Shown here piece by piece: positions 1-6,268 of a stretch of 13,352 nucleotides of DNA. The first letter of the stretch is position 1; the number at the start of each line of letters is the position of its first letter. A model generated the notes under the pieces. That model was not told where the DNA came from, did not search any database, and saw nothing but the letters and a program-made list of their open reading frames with translations. The stretch is taken from positions 1 to 13,352 of the forward strand of contig JACQRD010000093.1 of NCBI GenBank assembly GCA_016206675.1, written 5' to 3'. The DNA comes from Candidatus Omnitrophota bacterium. GTDB taxonomy: Bacteria > Omnitrophota > Gorgyraeia > Aquiviventales > Aquiviventaceae. Both the position numbers and the translations under genes were made by a program.

Positions 1-93
1 AGAGCGCTTTCTCTGGCCCCCCATCCCCCTGCGCCTGCGGTCCGGCGCGGGGCCCCGCTCCGCGTCACCCGTGGCCAGAGGTACGAGTCGCTC

Positions 94-678
94 ATGGGTC
101 ATCACATCGTTGCTGACTGTGCTATTGCCCTCAAAGAGTGGGCAACGGTCATTGAGGCGATGGGACGCGGCGAGCAGCTCGTGCTCATCCGCAAAGGCGG
201 GCTGATCGAGCCGGGCAGCGGCTTTGAGCTGGCCGCGCCATCCTTCGTCTTCTATCCGACGTTTGAGCACCAAGCGGTGCAGTATCTGCGCCAGCCATTT
301 CAGGGCTACTTCGACCTCGCGAAGGCCGCCCGCGCGTCGGAGGGGCAAGTGCGCTTCGGCCTCTTCGGGCAGGCGGCGCACGCCGCCCTCGCCCATGATC
401 CGGAGGTGGTCAAGCGGCTTGAGCCGTTTCATGTCTATAACGACGCCTTCCTCACCCAGCGGCTGAAGTGGCAGCCGGACCAGCCGCTGATGATCGTCAT
501 CGTGCGCGCCTTCCGCATGGCGCCGAAGACGATCCTGGCTGCGCCGCAGTACGCCGGCTGCAAGTCGTGGGTCGAGCTCGACGCGCCGGTCGCGCTGGAG
601 CAGCTCGTCCCCGTGCTCGACGACGCCGCGTTCGCCTCGCGCCGGCGGGAGATTGAGTCGGCGCTGGGGCCGTGCTAG
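94..678 (+). CDS. DUF1802 family protein
   Basis: A 194-residue soluble protein with no signal peptide or membrane segment. It matches the DUF1802 pattern: ALKEWA at residues 12-17, LIRKGG at 31-36 and FVFYPTFEHQ at 51-60. The family is widespread in bacteria and has no established reaction, so no function is assigned. The ATG at 94 is chosen because the family normally begins a few residues before ALKEWA. The only purine-rich stretch upstream (AGAGG, 77-81) is 12 nt away, so the ribosome-binding site is weak. The same frame stays open back to base 1, so an upstream start outside the window cannot be excluded. An 8-bp inverted repeat (CTCTGGCC at 11-18, GGCCAGAG at 73-80) lies just upstream. 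The stop is 11 nt before the proposed start of cobO, suggesting cotranscription. Confidence 0.82.
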   Translation: MGHHIVADCAIALKEWATVIEAMGRGEQLVLIRKGGLIEPGSGFELAAPSFVFYPTFEHQAVQYLRQPFQGYFDLAKAARASEGQVRFGLFGQAAHAALAHDPEVVKRLEPFHVYNDAFLTQRLKWQPDQPLMIVIVRAFRMAPKTILAAPQYAGCKSWVELDAPVALEQLVPVLDDAAFASRRREIESALGPC

Positions 679-689
679 ACTACTCGTCC

Positions 690-1280
690 ATGCCTGCCCC
701 AGCCCGCCAATCGCAATCGCCGGGGCGGGGCGGATCCCGCCGCGGATTGATCATTCTCTATACCGGCAACGGCAAAGGCAAGACGAGCGCAGCACTAGGC
801 GCGGCGTTGCGGGCGCTGGGGCACGGCTGGAAGGTGCTGGTGATCCAGTTTTTCAAGGGCGATTGGCCCGTCGTCTTCGGGGAAGTGGAGATGGGCAAGC
901 GCCTCGCACCGCAGTTGGAAGTGCTGCAGCTGGGCAAGGGTTTTGTCGGCTACATGGGCGACAAGAAGCCGCGCGAGGAGCACTTGGCTGCGGCGCGCGA
1001 CGCGCTGACGCAGGCACGGCAGCGCATCGCGTCAGGCGCCTACGATCTGATCGTGCTGGACGAGCTGATCTATGCCATCGATTACGCCGGCGTGCAGCTC
1101 GTGAGCTTGGAGGACGTATTGGGCCTGCTGGATGCCAAGCCGCCATCGCTGCACCTGATTTTGACCGGGCGCAACGCGCCGCAGGCGCTGATCGACCGCG
1201 CCGACCTGGTCACGGAGATGCGGGAGATCAAGCACCCCTGGCAGCAGAAGATTCCAGCGCAAGAAGGCATCGACTACTAA
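690..1280 (+). CDS. cobO: Cob(I)yrinic acid a,c-diamide adenosyltransferase (CobO/CobA/BtuR type)
   Basis: This enzyme transfers the 5'-deoxyadenosyl group of ATP to reduced cobalt in corrinoids, in cobalamin synthesis or salvage; it is cytosolic. From the ATG at 690 it has 196 residues, the usual length. Residues 20-32 form the family's modified P-loop (GNGKGKT at 26-32). VLDE at 122-125 is the Walker B region, LTGR is at 158-161, and the protein ends in AQEGIDY, the typical C-terminal signature. An alternative GTG start at 672 would add six residues and overlap the DUF1802 stop. Neither start has a good Shine-Dalgarno sequence; 690 is preferred because the family's conserved part starts well after it. 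No cobalamin riboswitch is visible upstream and no other corrinoid genes are in the window, so a salvage role is possible. Confidence 0.93.
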   Translation: MPAPARQSQSPGRGGSRRGLIILYTGNGKGKTSAALGAALRALGHGWKVLVIQFFKGDWPVVFGEVEMGKRLAPQLEVLQLGKGFVGYMGDKKPREEHLAAARDALTQARQRIASGAYDLIVLDELIYAIDYAGVQLVSLEDVLGLLDAKPPSLHLILTGRNAPQALIDRADLVTEMREIKHPWQQKIPAQEGIDY

Positions 1281-1284
1281 AATT

Positions 1285-1367
1285 GTGACCTCGTGTCTTC
1301 GTGGCCTCGTGACTCCGTAAAGCCGGTAAACGAGGTCACGGAGTCACGGAGTCACGGAGTCACGATC
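1285..1367. repeat. Word-built palindrome A, 8-nt period, between cobO and ilvD
   Basis: The left arm is made of octamers GTGACCTC (1285), GTGTCTTC (1293), GTGGCCTC (1301) and GTGACTCC (1309), ending in GT. After a 11-nt loop (1319-1329) the right arm has ACGAGGTC (1330), then ACGGAGTC three times (1338, 1346, 1354), then ACGATC up to the ilvD start. The arms are reverse complements word by word: GTGACTCCGT against ACGGAGTCAC, and GTGACCTCGT against ACGAGGTCAC. The RNA could fold into a long hairpin. The last repeat unit contains GGAG at 1356-1359, correctly placed as the ilvD Shine-Dalgarno. Confidence 0.85.
1356..1359 (+). promoter_or_regulatory. Ribosome-binding site of ilvD, inside palindrome A
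   Basis: GGAG lies 8 nt before the ATG at 1368 and is part of the third ACGGAGTC repeat unit. It decides the start of ilvD. Two more GGAG copies, at 1340 and 1348, precede it in the same tandem array but are too far from the ATG. In a folded hairpin these sites would be paired, so translation might be sensitive to RNA structure (inference). Confidence 0.6.
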
Positions 1368-3086
1368 ATGGTAAATATCCGTTCCCATAGCAAGGTGTTG
1401 CTGGATGGCCCAGGACGCGCGCCGGCGCGCGCGATGCTCAAAGCCGTCGGGTTTACCGATGCGGATATGCGCAAGCCGCTCATCGGCATCGCCAATACCT
1501 GGATCGAAGTCATGCCGTGCAACTCTCACCTTCGCCACCTGGCCGAGAGGGTCAAGGCCGGTGTGCGCGCAGCTGGCGGCACGCCCATCGAGTTCAACAC
1601 CATCGCCGTCTCCGACGGCATCTCGATGGGCACTGAAGGCATGAAAGCCTCCCTCATCAGTCGGGAAGTCATCGCCGATTCCATCGAGTTGGTTGCGCGG
1701 GGCCATCTCTTCGACGGGCTGGTGGCACTCTCGGGCTGCGACAAAACGATCCCCGGCACCGTGATGGCGCTGCTGCGGCTGAATCTGCCCGGGTTGATGC
1801 TCTATGGCGGCTCGATTGCGCCCGGAAGGTTCCGAGGCAAGGACGTCACCATCCAGGATGTCTTTGAAGGGGTGGGGGCTTGTGCCGCCGGCAAGATCAC
1901 AGAGCGCGATCTGCACGAGCTGGAAAGCTGCGCCTGTCCCGGGCCGGGGGCGTGCGGCGGGCAATTTACCGCGAACACGATGGCGATGGCCATCGAGGTG
2001 CTGGGTCTTTCACCGATGGGCAGTGCTAGCGTGCCGGCCACTGATCCCTTGAAGGACGATGTGGCCTTCGAGGCCGGCCAGCTGGTCATGAAGATTTTAC
2101 GCCGCGACCTTCGGCCGCGCCGCATCGTCACGCGCAAGGCGCTGGAGAACGCCATCTCCGCCGTCGCCGCCACCGGCGGCTCCACCAACGCGGTGTTGCA
2201 TCTGCTGGCGATCGCTCGCGAAGCCGGCGTGCCGCTGGCCATCGACGACTTCGACCGCATCAGCCGCAAAACCCCGCTGTTGGCGGACCTGAAGCCGTGG
2301 GGGCGGTTCGTCGCGACGGATCTGTATCGGGCCGGCGGCATCGCGCTGGTGGCGAAGCGGCTGGCGCAGGCGAAGCGATTGCACAGCAGCGCGCTAACGA
2401 TCACCGGGCGGAACATTGGAGAGGAAGCGAAGCGGGCGAATGAAACCGCCGGCCAGGACGTCGTGCGGCCGGTGAAGCGGCCGCTGAAGTCGAGCGGGGG
2501 ATTGGTCATCCTGCGCGGCAATCTGGCCCCGGAAGGCTGTGTCGTAAAAATCACCGGCCATGAGCCGACAAAGTTCACCGGTACCGCCCGCGTCTTCGAT
2601 TCCGAAGAGGCGGCCTTCCGCGCCGTTCAGCAGCGTCGCATCACGCGGGGCGATGTGGTGGTGGTGCGCTACGAGGGCCCGAAGGGCGGGCCCGGCATGC
2701 GCGAAATGCTGGGCGTGACGGCCGCCATCGTGGGACAGGGGCTGGGGGAATCAGTGGCCTTGGTAACCGACGGGCGGTTTTCCGGAGCGACGCGCGGCCT
2801 CATGGCCGGCCACGTCGCACCTGAAGCGGCGGTGGGCGGGCCGATTGCGCTGTTGCGCAACGGCGATCACATCACGTTCCACGTCGCCGCGCGGCGATTG
2901 GACGCGGCCCTCTCCGCAGCGGAACTGGCGCGCCGCCGAGCCGCCTGGAAGCCGCCGGCGCCTCGCTATAAGACGGGCGTAATGGCAAAATACGCGCAAC
3001 TCGTCTCCTCGGCATCCGAAGGGGCAGTGACAGGTCTTCCCTTAGAAAGAAAGCAAAAAAGACAGTCAGCGGTTCGTAGTTCGTAG
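1368..3086 (+). CDS. ilvD: Dihydroxy-acid dehydratase
   Basis: Catalyses dehydration of 2,3-dihydroxy-isovalerate and 2,3-dihydroxy-methylvalerate, the penultimate step of valine and isoleucine synthesis and a source of leucine and pantothenate precursors. It is cytosolic and contains an Fe-S cluster. The 572 residues match family length. Cluster-ligand candidates are C51 (MPCNSH), C124 (SGCDKTIPG, with K126) and C196 (GACGGQFTANTM). The catalytic serine is S472 in GRFSGATRG, followed by GHVAPEA. The C-terminal KYAQLVSSASEGAVT motif is intact. ATG 1368 is chosen over the in-frame GTG at 1293 because the residues between them are coded by the repeat array and because GGAG sits 8 nt upstream of 1368. 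The last residues and the TAG stop are coded by the start of palindrome B. No other ilv or leu genes are nearby. Confidence 0.97.
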   Translation: MVNIRSHSKVLLDGPGRAPARAMLKAVGFTDADMRKPLIGIANTWIEVMPCNSHLRHLAERVKAGVRAAGGTPIEFNTIAVSDGISMGTEGMKASLISREVIADSIELVARGHLFDGLVALSGCDKTIPGTVMALLRLNLPGLMLYGGSIAPGRFRGKDVTIQDVFEGVGACAAGKITERDLHELESCACPGPGACGGQFTANTMAMAIEVLGLSPMGSASVPATDPLKDDVAFEAGQLVMKILRRDLRPRRIVTRKALENAISAVAATGGSTNAVLHLLAIAREAGVPLAIDDFDRISRKTPLLADLKPWGRFVATDLYRAGGIALVAKRLAQAKRLHSSALTITGRNIGEEAKRANETAGQDVVRPVKRPLKSSGGLVILRGNLAPEGCVVKITGHEPTKFTGTARVFDSEEAAFRAVQQRRITRGDVVVVRYEGPKGGPGMREMLGVTAAIVGQGLGESVALVTDGRFSGATRGLMAGHVAPEAAVGGPIALLRNGDHITFHVAARRLDAALSAAELARRRAAWKPPAPRYKTGVMAKYAQLVSSASEGAVTGLPLERKQKRQSAVRSS

Positions 3087-3155
3087 TTCGGTGTTCATAG
3101 AAAAGGTTTCCGCGACAAGTTTTTCGCTACGAACTACGAACTCTGAACTACGAAC
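3072..3155. repeat. Word-built palindrome B, 7-nt period, between ilvD and tRNA-Leu
   Basis: The left arm is heptamers GTTCGTA (3072), GTTCGTA (3079), GTTCGGT (3086) and GTTCATA (3093). The right arm is TACGAAC (3128), TACGAAC (3135), TCTGAAC (3142) and TACGAAC (3149). The arms are imperfect reverse complements, and GAAAA (3100-3104) against TTTTC (3121-3125) can extend the stem inward. The ilvD stop codon (3084-3086) lies within the left arm. The hairpin could act as a 3' processing or termination structure for ilvD, but no U-tract follows it, so this is only inferred. Confidence 0.82.
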
Positions 3156-3163
3156 TGACACAG

Positions 3164-3245
3164 GGGGACGTGGCGGAACTGGCAGACGCGATAGGTTGAG
3201 GGCCTATTGCCGCAAGGCGTGGAGGTTCAAATCCTCTCGTCCCCA
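3164..3245 (+). tRNA. tRNA-Leu (anticodon GAG)
   Basis: A class II tRNA cloverleaf. The acceptor stem pairs GGGGACG (3164-3170) with CGTCCCC (3238-3244), and the discriminator is A3245. The D arm holds TGGCGGAACTGGCAGACGC. The anticodon stem is ATAGG/CCTAT with loop TTGAGGG, giving anticodon GAG (3198-3200), which reads CUC and CUU leucine codons. A long variable arm (TGCC GCAA GGCG) and a T arm (GGAGG, TTCAAAT, CCTCT) follow. CCA is not encoded (the next bases are TCTG), so it must be added after transcription. The gene starts eight bases after palindrome B. Confidence 0.96.
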
Positions 3246-3246
3246 T
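3228..3246 (+). repeat. tRNA 3'-end direct repeat, copy 1
   Basis: CAAATCCTCTCGTCCCCAT spans the T loop to the 3' end of tRNA-Leu plus one base. An identical 19-nt copy lies 165 bp downstream at 3393-3411. Confidence 0.9.
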
Positions 3247-3265
3247 CTGTTTCCTCTCACTTGTA

Positions 3266-3279
3266 GACGAGAGGATTTG
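3266..3279 (-). repeat. Inverted copy of tRNA-Leu T-arm/acceptor segment
   Basis: GACGAGAGGATTTG is the exact reverse complement of tRNA bases 3228-3241, separated from them by 24 nt. In the precursor transcript it could pair with the tRNA 3' half and compete with folding of the T arm and acceptor stem, or act as a structured trailer. The function is inferred; the 14-nt complementarity is directly visible. Confidence 0.85.
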
Positions 3280-3336
3280 AAGGGAGGCCCGAGCACAATT
3301 CACGTTGCCGTGACGAACAGGAGCGGCAACTTTCCT

Positions 3337-3410
3337 TGCGAGGGCCGGGTGGCCGACCGGAGCGATCCGCCGAAGGCGGAGAGCGGAGGCGCCAAATCCT
3401 CTCGTCCCCA
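3337..3410 (+). pseudogene. Possible tRNA-like remnant ending in the duplicated tRNA-Leu 3' end
   Basis: The 3' part reads like a class II tRNA: a CCGCC-GAA-GGCGG hairpin (3367-3379) in the place of a variable arm, then a T-arm-like GGAGG, 8-nt loop and CCTCT, then CGTCCCCA. Upstream, GGTGGCCGACCGG resembles a tRNA-Ser-type D region. No 5' acceptor strand pairs with CGTCCCC and no anticodon arm is evident, so it is not a functional tRNA. It may be a diverged duplicate or a tRNA-terminal repeat unit. Confidence 0.35.
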
Positions 3411-3411
3411 T
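3393..3411 (+). repeat. tRNA 3'-end direct repeat, copy 2
   Basis: An exact 19-nt repeat of 3228-3246. Looser similarity continues on both sides: GGAGG before it, and a CGTTTC-like pyrimidine-rich stretch after it. Confidence 0.9.
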
Positions 3412-3423
3412 TCGTTTCTCCTG

Positions 3424-3452
3424 TTGACAAGGCAAAGCCCACTTGGTAGTGT
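3424..3452 (+). promoter_or_regulatory. Sigma70-type promoter candidate
   Basis: A perfect -35 hexamer TTGACA (3424-3429) is followed, after 17 nt, by a poor -10, TAGTGT (3447-3452). Transcription would start near 3459 and run either to the terminator at 3558-3588 or through it into the envelope operon starting at 3602. It is the only consensus -35 element noticed upstream of that operon. Confidence 0.45.
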
Positions 3453-3458
3453 GTCTTC

Positions 3459-3588
3459 AATACGCTGACCGCAAGGACTTGTACGGAACGTCGATCGCCG
3501 CTGTGGATGGGCTTCGTGGGGACGCAACGCCGTGACACAATCCGAAGCACACGCTCACCCTAAGGACTTCGTGTCCTTGGGGATTTTT
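3459..3588 (+). ncRNA. Candidate small RNA or 5' leader between promoter and terminator
   Basis: About 130 nt bounded by a promoter-like sequence and a strong intrinsic terminator, with no convincing reading frame or ribosome-binding site. An internal 6-bp complementarity (GCTTCG at 3511-3516, CGAAGC at 3543-3548) suggests secondary structure. It matches no RNA family I recognise; I considered 6S RNA and SRP RNA but saw no diagnostic motif. It may instead be an attenuated leader of the downstream operon. Confidence 0.3.
3558..3588 (+). terminator. Rho-independent terminator
   Basis: A 10-bp stem, CCCTAAGGAC (3558-3567) with GTCCTTGGGG (3573-3582), including one T-G wobble, with loop TTCGT and the tail ATTTTT (3583-3588). 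It ends only 13 nt before the ATG at 3602, so it separates upstream transcription from the envelope operon or attenuates it. Confidence 0.82.
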
Positions 3589-3601
3589 GTTGGGTGAATT
3601 C

Positions 3602-4294
3602 ATGAAAGGACCCTTGGTGAGCCACATTCGTTGGGCCGTCGTGACGGCGGCTGGCATCGGATTGCTGGGTGTTGCCATCGGGGAAGACGTCTTGCGGCGC
3701 CGCGCTGACCGACGCTATCAACACGAAGCGGGGCATCGCCGGCAACTGGAAGGGCACTATCGCGAGGCGCTGGTTTCGCATGAGCGGCTCACGCAGCAAC
3801 TGGTCCAAGAACAAGACGCGTCCCGGCAGCTTTCCGACGCGCTGATGGCGGCCAATGCCAAGGTGGAAGAGGCGGTCGGCCGGCTGACCGAAGAAAACCG
3901 CACCGTCCGCGACTTGCAGGCGCGGCTGGCGGCGATGCAACAGCAGATGGATCAGCTCCAGGGCGAGCTGGCCATGGTGCTGCAGCGGCGCGACGATGCA
4001 GCGCGCGGGGCGTCAACGACCCAAGTGGAGCTGGAGCGCATCCTCGTCAGCCCTGATGGGGCATCCGCGCTGCAGGGGCGTATCGTCTCGGTGCATCCGG
4101 AGTGGAATTTTGTCGTCGTCAGCCTTGGGTGGGACACGGTGAAGATCGGGGAGGTGCTCTCGATCGTGCGCGATGAGCAGGTGCTGGCGAAGGCGCGGGT
4201 GGAGCGCATCCAGGAGGGGGTCTGCGCGGCGACAGTCCTGCCGGAGTGGGCCATCGCCGATGTGCAGGTCAATGATGTGGCGCGCACGCTCTAA
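3602..4294 (+). CDS. Membrane-anchored coiled-coil protein with small C-terminal beta domain
   Basis: From ATG 3602 the product has 230 residues. An N-terminal signal anchor (about residues 11-27) is followed by a long heptad-rich coiled coil (about 35-150) and a compact C-terminal domain (about 157-230) with LQGRIVSVHPEWNFVVVSLG and VLPEW motifs. That module resembles C-terminal domains of uncharacterised coiled-coil envelope proteins; no function is known to me. The long part probably faces the periplasm. A second start, GTG 3617, is in frame and has AAAGGA 6 nt upstream, a better ribosome-binding site, and would give the same protein minus five residues. The gene follows a terminator, heads a three-gene operon, and overlaps the next gene by 23 nt, so translation is probably coupled. 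The role is inferred only from the PilZ partners. Confidence 0.82.
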   Translation: MKGPLVSHIRWAVVTAAGIGLLGVAIGEDVLRRRADRRYQHEAGHRRQLEGHYREALVSHERLTQQLVQEQDASRQLSDALMAANAKVEEAVGRLTEENRTVRDLQARLAAMQQQMDQLQGELAMVLQRRDDAARGASTTQVELERILVSPDGASALQGRIVSVHPEWNFVVVSLGWDTVKIGEVLSIVRDEQVLAKARVERIQEGVCAATVLPEWAIADVQVNDVARTL

Positions 4295-6263
4295 GCTGTT
4301 CGCCGGCCTCGTGCTGGCCTGTCTTCACATCAACGCGGCATGGGCAGCACAGCCGCCCGATCCATCGCCGATGGCCACCACGCTCATCGCGCTGCAGGTG
4401 GACGCCGAGAAGCCGGTGGCCGTCCGCAGCCGGTTTCAAGAGTCGCCGCCCGTGATCATGGTGGACTTTCCTTCCCGGCGGGTGATCGCCTCGCTGCCGG
4501 AGCAGTCGCTCATCGCCAAGGGTGTTGTCCGCAGCATCACGGCGCGATACGAGTCCGGCAGGCCCCAAGCGCCTCGCTATCTGCGCTCGCTCCACATTGC
4601 GCTGAGTGCTTCGTACACCTACCGCGTCCGGTCCACCTCAAGCCGCATCCTGATCGAGATCGATCACCCGGCCTCCGTCGGCACCGCGTCGGTGCAGGTG
4701 GCCTTAGCCGGCGGCACGATCCTTGGGGCGGCGGCTCCTCCTCGGACCAGCGACCGGTTCCGTGCAATGCAAGAGGCGTTGGCGCGAGCTACCCCCGTCC
4801 CCTGGACGATGCAGATTGATTTAACACCTCCGGCGCAGCCGCCTCCGGCCGAGCCGATCGCAGCACCCAGGCGGCCTGCGCAGCGTCCGCCCGAGACCGC
4901 GCCGGAACCTGGCCAGGCCGCCGCGCCGCTTCGCTTAGCCCGCCCGCCGTCCGGGGCAGCCATCGTGATGCTGGCACTGCTGCTGGCGGCTGCGGCCTGG
5001 GTGTGGGTTGTGGGGCGGGGGAGCGTGTTCGGATCGTGGGCGCGCCGAGCGCCGTCGGCAGCGCAGCGGCTGCCCGCAAGCCTGGGATTGATCGATCAGC
5101 TGGTCTGGCGCGCGTTTGAGCGGCAGGGCTATCAGTTGGTCGCCGAGCTGCCCTCCACCCACGTCGCCGGCACGTTTCGCATCATCCAGAAGGATGGGGT
5201 GAAAAGTGCGCTGGCCGTCGTGGGGCACAGTCCGTTTCTTGAAAAGCGGACGGTAGAGCAGGTCGCCCGGGCCATGCACGGGGCGAATCTGGATCAAGGG
5301 CTCTTGGTGGCTTCCGGGGCCGTGACGGTGCCGGCCCAGCGGACCGCCAAGACGTATCACCTCGGGTTGATCGGGCGCGAGCAGTTGATCGAGCTGCTCG
5401 GCGTCGGAGCCGCCGGCGAGTACGTGGCTGCGCAGCTGGAGCGCCAGCAGGCCCAGCTGCAGGAGGCCATGGGCACGCTGAAAGCGTATACCGAGGAGCT
5501 GGAGACCTTGCGCCGCCAGCGCAACGAGGCCAGCTGGTATCTCGGAGAGGAGCGCGCGCGCGCCGCCGGCCTGGAAGCCCAATTCAATGACGTGAACCAG
5601 CAGCTTCACCACTACAAGACGGAATTGGAGCGATGGCAGCAGGAGGCACTCACCTTCCGGAAACAGTGGGAGGAGAACGAGTGGTATTTGGGCGAGTCGC
5701 GCGAGCACGCGCGGCACCTCGAGGCCCAAGTCGCCGGCTTGCAGGAAGCTGCGCAGCGCACCGAAGCCGCCGAGCGGCAGCGCCAGGAGGCGGAGTGGTA
5801 TCTGGGCGAGGAGCGCGTCAAGCGCGAGGCGCTCGAGCAACGCTGCCGGCAGTTGGAGGAGGAGCTGGCGACCTCCCGCCGGCAGGAGGTCGTGCTCGGC
5901 AAGGCGCTCGAGCAGCTCAAGCAGCAGTTCGCCGGCTTCCGGGCGCACGGCGAGCGGCGGGTCGCCCCCCGCGCCAAAGTGCAGGACGCCTTCATCGAGC
6001 TGCTCAACGGCTCCGATCATCCCATGTTTACCGGGGCGGTGCGGGACGTCAGCGCCACCGGCATCGGCTTGCAGACGGATCGCGAGCTGCTGGAGGCCAT
6101 CCGCATGCGCCTGCACCTGCCGGGCCGCGCGCCGATTGAGTCGCGGGCGAAGATCATGTGGCAGCGCGCCCTGCAGGAGCCTCCCGGCTACTGCAGTGGC
6201 TTTTGCTTCACCAGCCTGCCTGATGAGGCCCGGACCGCGTTACACGCCATGACGGAAGGATAA
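4272..6263 (+). CDS. AMIN-like / transmembrane / degenerate Mrr-like / coiled-coil / PilZ fusion protein
   Basis: Product of 663 residues. In order: a signal peptide (1-26, cleavage probably after AWA); a beta-rich AMIN-like domain (about 36-135, with PPVIMVDFPSRRVIASLPE) of the kind that binds envelope components; a Pro/Ala-rich linker (185-226); a transmembrane helix (about 229-248); a Mrr-endonuclease-like domain (about 270-378) ending in LIGREQLIELL; a coiled coil (380-555) with WYLGE at 422, 471 and 509; and a C-terminal PilZ domain (561-663) with RxxxR (R563, R567) and DVSATG (592-597), the c-di-GMP-binding motifs. In the Mrr-like domain the catalytic D and Q/ExK positions read AGTF and AVVG, so nuclease activity is unlikely. 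ATG 4272 (or 4275) is chosen because it opens a signal peptide and overlaps the previous gene; the 33 codons before it are a frame shadow. Probable job: linking c-di-GMP to the cell envelope. Confidence 0.85.
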   Translation: MMWRARSKLFAGLVLACLHINAAWAAQPPDPSPMATTLIALQVDAEKPVAVRSRFQESPPVIMVDFPSRRVIASLPEQSLIAKGVVRSITARYESGRPQAPRYLRSLHIALSASYTYRVRSTSSRILIEIDHPASVGTASVQVALAGGTILGAAAPPRTSDRFRAMQEALARATPVPWTMQIDLTPPAQPPPAEPIAAPRRPAQRPPETAPEPGQAAAPLRLARPPSGAAIVMLALLLAAAAWVWVVGRGSVFGSWARRAPSAAQRLPASLGLIDQLVWRAFERQGYQLVAELPSTHVAGTFRIIQKDGVKSALAVVGHSPFLEKRTVEQVARAMHGANLDQGLLVASGAVTVPAQRTAKTYHLGLIGREQLIELLGVGAAGEYVAAQLERQQAQLQEAMGTLKAYTEELETLRRQRNEASWYLGEERARAAGLEAQFNDVNQQLHHYKTELERWQQEALTFRKQWEENEWYLGESREHARHLEAQVAGLQEAAQRTEAAERQRQEAEWYLGEERVKREALEQRCRQLEEELATSRRQEVVLGKALEQLKQQFAGFRAHGERRVAPRAKVQDAFIELLNGSDHPMFTGAVRDVSATGIGLQTDRELLEAIRMRLHLPGRAPIESRAKIMWQRALQEPPGYCSGFCFTSLPDEARTALHAMTEG

Positions 6264-6268
6264 AGGCT

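Larger units (their letters stand above)
3246..3601. other. Gene-free stretch after tRNA-Leu
   Basis: I see no credible protein gene here. It contains the inverted 14-nt tRNA copy (3266-3279), a segment resembling a broken tRNA (about 3337-3410), a promoter-like pair (3424-3452) and an intrinsic terminator (3558-3588). The reading frame that runs across the tRNA from 3091 to 3468 is an artefact, because it passes through palindrome B and the tRNA. Confidence 0.75.

Noticed and set aside
1293..1367. Upstream GTG start extending IlvD by 25 residues
   Set aside because: The extension is coded entirely by the octamer repeat, and the ATG at 1368 has a well-placed GGAG and matches the family's usual N-terminus.
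3228..3411. Integrated mobile element bounded by tRNA attachment repeats
   Set aside because: Only 165 bp lie between the repeats, with no integrase or cargo; at most a scar, so not called as a mobile element.
3091..3468. 125-residue reading frame across the tRNA region
   Set aside because: It runs through palindrome B and tRNA-Leu; the repeated KSSRPH in its translation is only the duplicated tRNA end.
4935..6116. Long antisense frame (393 residues) opposite the PilZ fusion gene
   Set aside because: It is a GC-rich shadow of a gene with clear domains; its leucine-rich translation has no family features.
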